From an uncultured Eubacteriales bacterium (GTDB lineage: Bacteria; Bacillota; Clostridia; Oscillospirales; CAG-382): a DNA stretch of 19,133 bases. The DNA is taken from positions 1 through 19,133 of the forward strand of contig CAKSCN010000027.1 of NCBI GenBank assembly GCA_934444485.1, read 5' to 3'. The position numbers were made by a program, and so were the translations under genes. Below, one piece after another: positions 1 to 6,102 of this stretch. The notes beneath the pieces are model-generated. The model was not told the origin of the DNA and ran no database searches. It was given only the letters and a program-made list of their open reading frames with translations. Numbering within the stretch: position 1 is the stretch's first letter; the number at the start of each line of letters is the position of its first letter.

Positions 1-312
1 GCATTGTGCTTTCTGCCGCTTCTTTTCACCTCAGGCGGCGGCAAAGTGACTCACGCAAGGGTTGCTCTCGGCGGAGAAACGGTTGCTGTTCTCCCTCTCT
101 CGGACGACTGCGAAATATCCCCGGACGGAGGTCACACCGTGGTTTGCGTATCGGGCGGCAGAGCGTACATTAAATCCTCCGACTGTCCCGACGGTGTGTG
201 CAAAGAAATGAGCGGAGTCGATTCGGACGGCGGTTCTGCCGTGTGCGTGCCGAACAGAGTTACCGTACTGCCGGACGGCGGAGAAAACGGCATAGACGCA
301 GTCGTCGGATAA
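1..312 (+). CDS. NusG domain II-containing protein (EetA-like), 5' end missing
   Basis: Frame 1 is open from the first base to the TAA ending at 312, so the gene starts upstream of the window; the TTG at 4 has no ribosome binding site and is not a credible start. The visible 103 residues carry the pattern typical of stand-alone NusG domain II proteins: a strand-rich region, the SDCPDGVC motif near residue 60 and the AVCVPNRV motif near residue 80. Such proteins are normally a membrane-anchored single domain, and the hydrophobic CFLPLLF at the very start is probably the end of that anchor. In Listeria and Enterococcus the equivalent gene, eetA, sits beside a Gx-family gene (eetB) and is needed for flavin-based extracellular electron transfer. 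The same neighbour follows here, 140 bp downstream. The family call is firm; the electron-transfer role is inferred from context. Confidence 0.8.
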   Translation, partial: ALCFLPLLFTSGGGKVTHARVALGGETVAVLPLSDDCEISPDGGHTVVCVSGGRAYIKSSDCPDGVCKEMSGVDSDGGSAVCVPNRVTVLPDGGENGIDAVVG

Positions 313-367
313 ATTCGGTATTTTCTGTGTTGATTCATGTTGTATCACTTTGATATTTCGTAAAACA

Positions 368-399
368 GGTTAGTTTTTATCAAGTAAAGGTTAGTTTTT
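368..399 (+). repeat. 11-bp direct repeat, 21-bp period, just upstream of a promoter
   Basis: GGTTAGTTTTT occurs at 368-378 and again, identically, at 389-399. The two copies start 21 bp apart, about two helical turns, so they lie on the same DNA face. The second copy ends 4 bp before the -35 box at 404. The placement suits an activator or response-regulator binding site; no regulator is identified. Confidence 0.6.
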
Positions 400-403
400 G
401 CAA

Positions 404-432
404 TTGTAAATGTCTCGGAAAAATAGTATAAT
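404..432 (+). promoter_or_regulatory. sigma-A type promoter for the EetB-like gene
   Basis: TTGTAA (404-409), a 17-bp spacer and a perfect TATAAT (427-432). Transcription should begin near 439-440, almost at the GGAG ribosome binding site (439-442) of the gene starting at 453, so the leader would be only about 14 nt. Confidence 0.65.
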
Positions 433-452
433 AGTAATGGAGAAATGTACGG

Positions 453-1034
453 ATGAAAACAAATGTCAGCAACACAAAAAAGTGCACGGGCGGCATAAAG
501 GCGACGGCTCTTTGCGGTATGTTTGCGGCTCTTGCGGCGGCGATATCTTTTGCGGAGAACCTGTCGGGAGTAAATGCGCTTCTTCCCGTCCCCGGGGTGA
601 AGCTCGGACTTGCAAACATTGCCGTGACGGGTGCTGTTCTCTGCGTCGGCGGTGCAGGTGCTATGGCGGTTGTTCTTATCCGGTGTCTCGCAACGTTTTT
701 GTGCTTCGGCAATGCCGTGAGCTTTGCAATATCGCTTACCGGCGGTATGCTTTCGGCGGCGGTTTCGGCACTGCTTGTAAAATGCCGCATATTTCACGGT
801 GGAAGCGGTATGTGTACGCTCATCGGAATTTCGGCGGCGAGTGCTTTTTCCCACGCTTTGGGTCAGCTTATTGCGGCGTCGGTCACGGTCGGAAGCACTG
901 CCGTATTCTCGGCGTTTCCCGTGATATGCTCTCTGTCCGTTCTGACGGGAACTGTCACCGGTGCGGCGGCGAATGCGGTATACGTGGCTCTTTGCGAAAC
1001 GAAGCTTGCAAAATCATACATTTCTCTCGACTGA
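453..1034 (+). CDS. Gx transporter family membrane protein (EetB-like)
   Basis: A 193-residue, very hydrophobic protein with about five to six membrane segments. It contains the family signature LLPVPGVKLGLANI near residues 43-56, typical of Pfam Hpre_diP_synt_I, also called the Gx transporter family. Older annotations call these heptaprenyl diphosphate synthase component I, but the fold resembles an ECF-type S component, a small membrane substrate-binding unit. Listeria EetB belongs to this family and is required for flavin-based extracellular electron transfer. The ATG at 453 follows GGAG at 439-442. The downstream apbE gene begins 12 bp after the stop, so the two are almost certainly co-transcribed. 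The substrate is unknown. Confidence 0.82.
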   Translation: MKTNVSNTKKCTGGIKATALCGMFAALAAAISFAENLSGVNALLPVPGVKLGLANIAVTGAVLCVGGAGAMAVVLIRCLATFLCFGNAVSFAISLTGGMLSAAVSALLVKCRIFHGGSGMCTLIGISAASAFSHALGQLIAASVTVGSTAVFSAFPVICSLSVLTGTVTGAAANAVYVALCETKLAKSYISLD

Positions 1035-1046
1035 AAGGCACGTAAA

Positions 1047-2102
1047 ATGAAAGTAAAGCGTTTGATTTCAATCGTACTCAGCCTCTCGGCGGTTCTCTCT
1101 CTTTGTTCCTGTATGCAGAGAGTGAGGTACATGGAGGAGTCGTTTTTCTCGATGGACACCTTTATGTACGTAAAAGCGGAGGACGCAAACTCAGCGGTCA
1201 TGCGTGACGTAAAAGCACGTATATACGAGATAGAGCGCAAGTTTTCACGCACCTCCTCGGAAAGTGCGGTATCGAAAATCAACTCTCTCGGCGAGTGCGG
1301 CACCTTCACTCTTGACGGCGACGGCGAAAAGCTTCTCTCAAAATCTCTCGAAGTCGCAGAGGCGACCGACGGCGCATTCAATCCGTGTCTCGGCACAGTG
1401 AAAGACGTCTGGGAAAAACACAAAGCGGAGCTTACGGTTCCGGCAGAGGATGAGGTGCTTTCGGCACTCGCTCATACTTCCCCCGACGGAATAGCTCTTG
1501 ACGGACCGTATCTTGCGAAGTCCGACGGCAAGCTTTCGATTGACCTCGGAGCGGTCGCAAAGGGGTACGCCGCAAACGAGGCGGTAAAGCTTCTGAGAGA
1601 AGGCGGCGTCGAGAATGCTATGCTTAATCTCGGAGGAAACATTGCCGTTATCGGCGAGTCGGAATCCAATCACGGAAAAGGCTTCTGGACGATAGGCATA
1701 AAGAATCCGTTCAAAACCGACGAGCTTATCGGCACTCTCAACGTTTCGGACTGTTTTGTCTCGGTTTCGGGCGGTTATGAGAGGTACTACGAGGTTGACG
1801 GAAAAAGATACCACCACATCATCGACTCGGCGACGGGTTTTCCTGCTAAAAGCGGAATTGCAAGCGTTGCGGTTATCTCGAATGACGGTACTCTCGCCGA
1901 CGCACTCTCCACGGCGCTTTTCGTGATGGGTAAAGAAAAGGCTCTCGCATTTTACGAAAGCGGAGTGTACTCCTTCGAGGCGGTTATCGTGACTGACGAC
2001 GGCGGTGTGACGGTGACGGACGGTCTTGCCGATTCGTTTGATTTCAACGAAAATGCGCACGGAAACGGCGGTGCGCCGCTTTACCTTGAACACGACAGTT
2101 AA
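1047..2102 (+). CDS. apbE: FAD:protein FMN transferase, ApbE family lipoprotein
   Basis: 351 residues, the usual ApbE length. The N-terminus is a lipoprotein signal peptide (basic MKVKR, hydrophobic core, LCSC lipobox, modified Cys22), so the enzyme acts on the outer face of the membrane. ApbE takes FMN from FAD and links it to Ser/Thr of extracytoplasmic flavoproteins, using Mg2+. Visible family motifs are SMDTFMYV near residue 35, DLGAVAKGYAAN from Asp166, MLNLGGN near residue 192, YHHIIDSATGFPA from Tyr255, and ADALSTALFVMG containing Asp285. No FMN-acceptor protein is encoded in the window. Lying 12 bp after the EetB-like gene, it corresponds to FmnB of the Listeria electron-transfer locus. 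It could equally flavinylate an Rnf or Nqr subunit encoded elsewhere. Confidence 0.93.
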   Translation: MKVKRLISIVLSLSAVLSLCSCMQRVRYMEESFFSMDTFMYVKAEDANSAVMRDVKARIYEIERKFSRTSSESAVSKINSLGECGTFTLDGDGEKLLSKSLEVAEATDGAFNPCLGTVKDVWEKHKAELTVPAEDEVLSALAHTSPDGIALDGPYLAKSDGKLSIDLGAVAKGYAANEAVKLLREGGVENAMLNLGGNIAVIGESESNHGKGFWTIGIKNPFKTDELIGTLNVSDCFVSVSGGYERYYEVDGKRYHHIIDSATGFPAKSGIASVAVISNDGTLADALSTALFVMGKEKALAFYESGVYSFEAVIVTDDGGVTVTDGLADSFDFNENAHGNGGAPLYLEHDS

Positions 2103-2126
2103 AAATTTATATATGAGGTGAAAAAC

Positions 2127-3899
2127 ATGAACAAGAACTACCCGAAGATCGGTATCAGACCGACAATCGACGGTCGCCGCAACGGCATCAGAGAAAGCCT
2201 TGAGGATCAGACCACGGCAATGGCGAAAGCCGTAGCAAAGCTCTTTGAGGACAATCTGCGCTACCCCGACGGAAGCCATGTTGAATGCGTAATTGCGGAT
2301 CAGAACATCGGAGGCGCCGCAGAGGCTGCCGCTTGTGCGGAGAAATTCAGCAAGGAAAACGTCGGACTTTCCGTAACCGTCACCGCCTGCTGGTGCTACG
2401 GCACGGAGACTCTCGATCTCACTCCTGACATTCCCAAGGCGATATTCGGCTTCAACGGTACCGAGCGTCCGGGCGCCGTATATCTTGCAGCAGCTCTTGC
2501 GGGACACAACCAGAAGGGTATGCCGGCATTCTCGGTATACGGTCACGACGTACAGGACATCGACATGGTTGACACAATTCCCTCAGATGTTGCCGAGAAG
2601 CTTCTTGCATTCGGAAGAGCCGGACTTGCGGTCGCACTCATGAAGACACGCAGCTATCTCTCTTTCGGCGGTGTTGCAATGGGTATTGCCGGTTCTATGG
2701 TAAACGACAGCTTCTTCCAGGATTACCTCGGTATGCGCTGTGAGTACATAGACATGATTGAGATTCAGAGAAGAATTGACCTCGGCATATACGATCACGA
2801 GGAGTTCGACAAGGCGATAAAGTGGGTTCGTGAGAACTGCAAGGAGGGTCTCGAGCTCAACGCAAAGCCTCTCTCCCGTGAGCGCAAGGACAAGGATTGG
2901 GAATACGTTGTCAAGATGACGATGATCGCACGTGATCTCATGCAGGGCAACCCGAAGCTTGCGGAAATGGGATTTGTCGAGGAATCGAACGGTCACAACG
3001 CAATTGCCGGCGGTTTCCAGGGTCAGCGTCAGTGGACGGACTACCTTCCCAACGGCGACTTTATGGAAGCGATGCTTAACTCTTCCTTCGACTGGAACGG
3101 CATCCGTGCGCCATATGTCCTCGCAACCGAGAACGACTCTCTCAACGGGGTTGCAATGCTCTTCGGACGTCTTCTCACAAACAAAGCGCAGGTTTTCTGC
3201 GATGTAAGAACATATTGGAGTCCCGAGGCTGTAAAGCGTGTTGCCGGAACGGATATGCCGAAAGGCGCTGAGGGCGGATTTATTCACCTCATCAACTCCG
3301 GTGCGGCGGCGCTTGACGGTACCGGTCGCTGCAAGGACGAAAACGGCAACCCGACACTCAAGCCCTACTGGGAGATCACCGAAGAAGAAAAGAACGACTG
3401 CCTCAAGAACACGACATGGAGTCCCGCAAACCTCGGTTACTTCAGAGGCGGCGGATACAGCTCGACCTACACAACGCTCGGCGGAATTCCGTTCACGATG
3501 GTAAGAGTAAACATAGTAAAGGGTCTCGGACCGGTGCTTCAGATTGCCGAGGGTCACAGCGTTGAGCTTGCTCCCGACGTACACAAGAAGCTTCTCGACA
3601 GAACCGACCCGACGTGGCCCTGCACATGGTTCGCTCCGAGAGTTGACGAAAAGTGCGGCGGTGCGTTCAAGGATGTGTACTCGGTAATGGCAAACTGGGG
3701 CGCTAACCACTGCGCTCTCTGCCCCGGTCATGTAGGTGCGGATCTCATCACGCTTGCCTCCATGCTCAGAATACCGGTTGCAATGCATAATGTTCCCGAA
3801 GAAAAGATCTTCCGTCCGTCGGCATGGTCGCTCTTCGGCACAAAGGATCCCGAGGGCGCGGACTTCAGAGCCTGCAAGAACTTCGGACCGCTTTATTAA
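2127..3899 (+). CDS. fucI: L-fucose isomerase
   Basis: 590 residues, close to the 591 of E. coli FucI. It converts L-fucose to L-fuculose (also D-arabinose to D-ribulose) in the cytoplasm with Mn2+. The metal-binding and catalytic residues line up with E. coli Glu337, Asp361 and His528: Glu335 in LATENDSLNG, Asp359 in VFCDVRTYW and His535 in CPGHVGAD. The ATG at 2127 is chosen because GAGGTG at 2115-2120 makes a ribosome binding site 6 nt upstream; the GTG at 2118 lies inside that site. It begins 24 bp after apbE with no promoter seen between, suggesting co-transcription. No fuculose kinase, aldolase or fucose transporter is in the window, so its tie to the electron-transfer genes is unexplained. 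Confidence 0.96.
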   Translation: MNKNYPKIGIRPTIDGRRNGIRESLEDQTTAMAKAVAKLFEDNLRYPDGSHVECVIADQNIGGAAEAAACAEKFSKENVGLSVTVTACWCYGTETLDLTPDIPKAIFGFNGTERPGAVYLAAALAGHNQKGMPAFSVYGHDVQDIDMVDTIPSDVAEKLLAFGRAGLAVALMKTRSYLSFGGVAMGIAGSMVNDSFFQDYLGMRCEYIDMIEIQRRIDLGIYDHEEFDKAIKWVRENCKEGLELNAKPLSRERKDKDWEYVVKMTMIARDLMQGNPKLAEMGFVEESNGHNAIAGGFQGQRQWTDYLPNGDFMEAMLNSSFDWNGIRAPYVLATENDSLNGVAMLFGRLLTNKAQVFCDVRTYWSPEAVKRVAGTDMPKGAEGGFIHLINSGAAALDGTGRCKDENGNPTLKPYWEITEEEKNDCLKNTTWSPANLGYFRGGGYSSTYTTLGGIPFTMVRVNIVKGLGPVLQIAEGHSVELAPDVHKKLLDRTDPTWPCTWFAPRVDEKCGGAFKDVYSVMANWGANHCALCPGHVGADLITLASMLRIPVAMHNVPEEKIFRPSAWSLFGTKDPEGADFRACKNFGPLY

Positions 3900-4029
3900 G
3901 GTCGTCGGCGAGCGACGCCCTCGCAAGAAAATACTCCGTAATTTCTTGCGGTAACAGATTTGTTCGTTCGCACCTCGCTTGAGGCGTCTCGCTTTGCTCG
4001 CCTTCTCTTCACTCGCAAATCTATAGGTG

Positions 4030-4065
4030 AAAAATCCGTGGCACATGTCCCCGGATTTTTCTTAT
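4030..4065 (+). terminator. rho-independent terminator, probably ending the fucI transcript
   Basis: AAAAATCCG (4030-4038) pairs with CGGATTTTT (4052-4060). GG at 4040-4041 can also pair with CC at 4049-4050. The 3' arm runs into TTTTTCTTATTT. A-rich and T-rich flanks could let it work on both strands. Confidence 0.7.
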
Positions 4066-4133
4066 TTATCGTATTCGGCTTCGCCGAAAGGTATACGAAA
4101 GGACGATGTATGTCGAATAGCTTCGTGGCAGTA

Positions 4134-4175
4134 AATCGTCAATCGTCAATCGTCAATTGTCAATCGTCAATCATT
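4134..4175 (+). repeat. 7-bp tandem repeat (AATCGTC)n
   Basis: Five consecutive heptads: AATCGTC at 4134, 4141, 4148 and 4162, with AATTGTC at 4155, then a decayed sixth (AATCATT). It lies about 50 bp upstream of the MATE promoter. A related fragment, AATTGTCAATCG, recurs at 18949-18960. Confidence 0.85.
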
Positions 4176-4223
4176 CTCACGGTTCGCTTTGTCGAAAAAC
4201 GCAGTCAAACGCCGCAAAAATCA

Positions 4224-4252
4224 TTGACAAACCCTCCGATTTGTGGTACAAT
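4224..4252 (+). promoter_or_regulatory. sigma-A promoter for the MATE transporter
   Basis: Perfect TTGACA (4224-4229), a 17-bp spacer and TACAAT (4247-4252). It lies 31 bp before the start codon at 4283, which rules out the longer reading frame beginning at 4157. Confidence 0.85.
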
Positions 4253-4282
4253 AGAGCGATCACGCCGAAAAAGGAGAACAAA

Positions 4283-5722
4283 ATGGGCATAAACAAATCG
4301 CATATACACAAATTCGTCGGCGACCGGCATTTTTTGAAGGTTGCTCTTTCGCTAAGCATACCGATAGCATTGCAGAACCTTCTCACAAGCTCGTTTTCGC
4401 TCGTGGACACGCTCATGGTCGGACAGCTCGGAGACATTCAGCTTTCCGCAGTTGGCATGGCGGCACAGTGGAACTGGCTTCTCAACATGATAATGTTCGG
4501 CATATGCTCGGGAACAGCCGTTTTTTCGTCGCAGTACTGGGGTGCCGGAAATATCAAGGGCATCAGAAAAACGCTCGGAATATCGCTTACATTCGGTCTG
4601 CTTGCGGCGTTTGTTTTCGCCGGGATAGGCTTTGCCGCTCCGGAGACGGTAATACGAATCTTCAATCGTGACGAGGCAGTTGTAAGAGAGGGAGTTGCAT
4701 ACCTCAGCATTGCCGTTTTTTCATACCCGGCAGTCGTCATAAGCAACATACTTTCCGCAACACTGCGCTCGACGGAACGGGTGAAAATTCCTATGTACGT
4801 TTCCGGCTTTACGGCAATTCTCAACGCTTTTGTAAACTACGGACTTATATTCGGCGAGTTCGGAATGCCGGAGATGGGAATTGCCGGTGCGGCTGTCGCC
4901 ACGGTGATATCTTCGTGGGCAAGTCCGGTGCTTCTGATACTGTTCTCAGCAATCGAGAAAAACATTCTCTGCTGTAAACCGACCGAGTTTTTCAGCTTCG
5001 GAGCGGCAGAAATCCGTCTCTTTTTCTCCAAGGCGGCTCCCGTCATCTGCAACGAGAGTATCTGGGGTGCCGGAACCTTTGTATTCAACATAATTTTCGC
5101 CAACATCGGTCACGAATACTATGCGGCGGTGGTTATACTGAAAACCTTTGAGAATATCGCTTATGCTTTCTTTATCGGACTTTGCAGTGCCTGCTGCGTA
5201 ATGCTCGGAAAGTCGATAGGCTCCGGCGAAATCAAGGAAGCGATAAGAGATTCACGCCGTTTCGCATTTCTCGTACCCGCAATCGGAATTATCGTCGGCG
5301 CACTCGTAATTATTTTCAGACCGTACCTTGTGGGGCTTTTCAACCTCAAGGGAAACATGGGAGATATCACGATGAACACTGCGATGTGGATATCCCTTAT
5401 TTACGGCTTCGAGATGTGGATACGAAACATTCCGTACATCATGATAGTCGGCATTTTCCGCTCGGGCGGAGACACTACCATGGGAATGGTTTTCGACACA
5501 GCATTTCAGTGGCTTATCGCAATTCCGGCGACACTCGTTGCTGCGTTTGTCTTTAAGCTTCCCTTCCCCCTCGTCTACTGGATAATGTACGTCTCCGAGG
5601 ACATACCCAAGAGCATCAGCTGCATTGTCTATTACCTCACCGACAAGTGGATAAAGCCCGTTACCGACGCCGGAAAAGAAGGAATCGCAAAGTACCGTGA
5701 GGAAAAGAAGCTGAAGAGCTGA
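4283..5722 (+). CDS. MATE family efflux transporter
   Basis: 479 residues with about twelve membrane segments, the normal size for MATE multidrug/toxin exporters that use Na+ or H+ gradients. The N-terminal part reads IPIALQNLLTSSFSLVDTLMVGQLG, characteristic of MatE repeats, followed by SAVGMAAQWNW and GTAVFSSQYWGAGN. A second half of the same pattern begins near residue 240, with CNESIWGAGTFVFN. The ATG at 4283 follows AAGGAG at 4271-4276; the reading frame is open further upstream, but that part overlaps the promoter. The gene is monocistronic, with its own promoter and a terminator 25 bp after the stop. The substrate cannot be told from sequence. Confidence 0.93.
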   Translation: MGINKSHIHKFVGDRHFLKVALSLSIPIALQNLLTSSFSLVDTLMVGQLGDIQLSAVGMAAQWNWLLNMIMFGICSGTAVFSSQYWGAGNIKGIRKTLGISLTFGLLAAFVFAGIGFAAPETVIRIFNRDEAVVREGVAYLSIAVFSYPAVVISNILSATLRSTERVKIPMYVSGFTAILNAFVNYGLIFGEFGMPEMGIAGAAVATVISSWASPVLLILFSAIEKNILCCKPTEFFSFGAAEIRLFFSKAAPVICNESIWGAGTFVFNIIFANIGHEYYAAVVILKTFENIAYAFFIGLCSACCVMLGKSIGSGEIKEAIRDSRRFAFLVPAIGIIVGALVIIFRPYLVGLFNLKGNMGDITMNTAMWISLIYGFEMWIRNIPYIMIVGIFRSGGDTTMGMVFDTAFQWLIAIPATLVAAFVFKLPFPLVYWIMYVSEDIPKSISCIVYYLTDKWIKPVTDAGKEGIAKYREEKKLKS

Positions 5723-5746
5723 CATTTTGCAAACAAATACGTAAAT

Positions 5747-5783
5747 CCGTCCGATGCAAGGCTGTGTCGGGCGGTGTTTTTTG
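5747..5783 (+). terminator. rho-independent terminator after the MATE gene
   Basis: CCGTCCGA (5747-5754) pairs with TCGGGCGG (5767-5774), with one G-T pair and a 12-nt loop. It is followed by TGTTTTTTG. Confidence 0.8.
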
Positions 5784-5927
5784 TCCGAAATTGTATCTTT
5801 AGTATTGCAATATAATGAAGTTTTGTTTACATAAATACAATACAAAAAATACAAAGCCCGCCATTTGCAAAATCGGCCGCACTTTTCCCCTCTCCGCCGT
5901 TCATGCACGGGTACAATTTACACATCG

Positions 5928-5955
5928 TTAACCGTTTTTTTTTTGTTAATATAAA
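5928..5955 (+). promoter_or_regulatory. possible promoter for the SLH/VWA/lipase gene
   Basis: TTAACC (5928-5933), a 16-bp T-rich spacer and TATAAA (5950-5955). An alternative is TTGTTA (5943-5948) with TACAAA (5966-5971). Either gives a leader of roughly 130-140 nt before the start at 6103. The assignment is weak. Confidence 0.35.
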
Positions 5956-5997
5956 GATGATAGTATACAAATATACATTCAAACTGCGTCAATATGT

Positions 5998-6054
5998 GCA
6001 GAGGGGACGGACTCTGCCGTATCGTTGCGGAATGAATGCGGTGCGAAAGCGCCG
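5998..6054 (+). ncRNA. structured 5' leader with two hairpins
   Basis: Hairpin 1 is GCAGAG/CTCTGC (5998-6003/6012-6017) with loop GGGACGGA. Hairpin 2 is CGGTGC/GCGCCG (6039-6044/6049-6054) closed by a GAAA tetraloop. GGGACG appears both in the loop of hairpin 1 (6004-6009) and at the foot of hairpin 2 (6054-6059). It does not fit any riboswitch consensus I know. It may simply stabilise the mRNA, as long leaders of surface-layer genes are known to do. Confidence 0.35.
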
Positions 6055-6102
6055 GGACGTATATTATCATCACCAAATTAACGAAGAAAAGGAGAAAACG
6101 CA

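Larger units (their letters stand above)
313..452. other. intergenic region between the EetA-like and EetB-like genes
   Basis: No gene and no clear terminator hairpin is visible after the TAA at 310-312. The right half holds an 11-bp direct repeat and a promoter, described separately. The downstream gene therefore has its own transcription start rather than depending only on read-through. Confidence 0.6.
3900..4223. other. structured non-coding region after fucI
   Basis: No credible gene. A stem at 3899-3907/3913-3921 (one mismatch, 5-nt loop) starts on the last base of the fucI stop codon. A 9-bp stem CGCAAGAAA/TTTCTTGCG follows at 3922-3930/3942-3950. A 7-bp outer pairing AGATTTG/CAAATCT at 3956-3962/4016-4022 encloses smaller stems (CCTC/GAGG at 3973-3984, GGCG/CGCC at 3983-4002). 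Then come a terminator (4030-4062), a perfect 6-bp stem TTCGGC/GCCGAA (4074-4088) and a heptad repeat (4134-4175). Confidence 0.6.
5723..6102. other. 380-bp intergenic region with the leader of the surface-protein gene
   Basis: After the MATE terminator the DNA is AT-rich (5800-5860 and 5930-5980). A possible promoter lies at 5928-5955 and two hairpins at 5998-6054. A 67-codon reading frame at 5903-6106 has no ribosome binding site and looks accidental. The region ends with AAAGGAG at 6089-6095, upstream of the ATG at 6103. Confidence 0.5.

Noticed and set aside
410..1045. 211-codon plus-strand frame overlapping the EetB-like gene
   Set aside because: It is Cys/Arg-rich nonsense in a different frame from the clear Gx-family protein.
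2118..2126. GTG start for fucI
   Set aside because: The GTG is part of the GAGGTG ribosome binding site for the ATG at 2127.
1338..4046. Long minus-strand reading frames opposite apbE and fucI
   Set aside because: They are shadows of strongly conserved enzymes on the plus strand and show no recognisable motif.
4134..4175. CRISPR array
   Set aside because: Units are 7 bp and contiguous with no spacers; it is a simple tandem repeat.
4157..4282. N-terminal extension of the MATE gene to 4157
   Set aside because: It runs through the heptad repeat and the TTGACA/TACAAT promoter and has no ribosome binding site; the ATG at 4283 has AAGGAG.
5998..6059. Known RNA families (c-di-GMP-I riboswitch, TwoAYGGAY motif)
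   Set aside because: The GAAA hairpin and GGGACG recall the first and ACGGAC in a loop recalls the second, but the other conserved elements, including a second AYGGAY loop, are missing.
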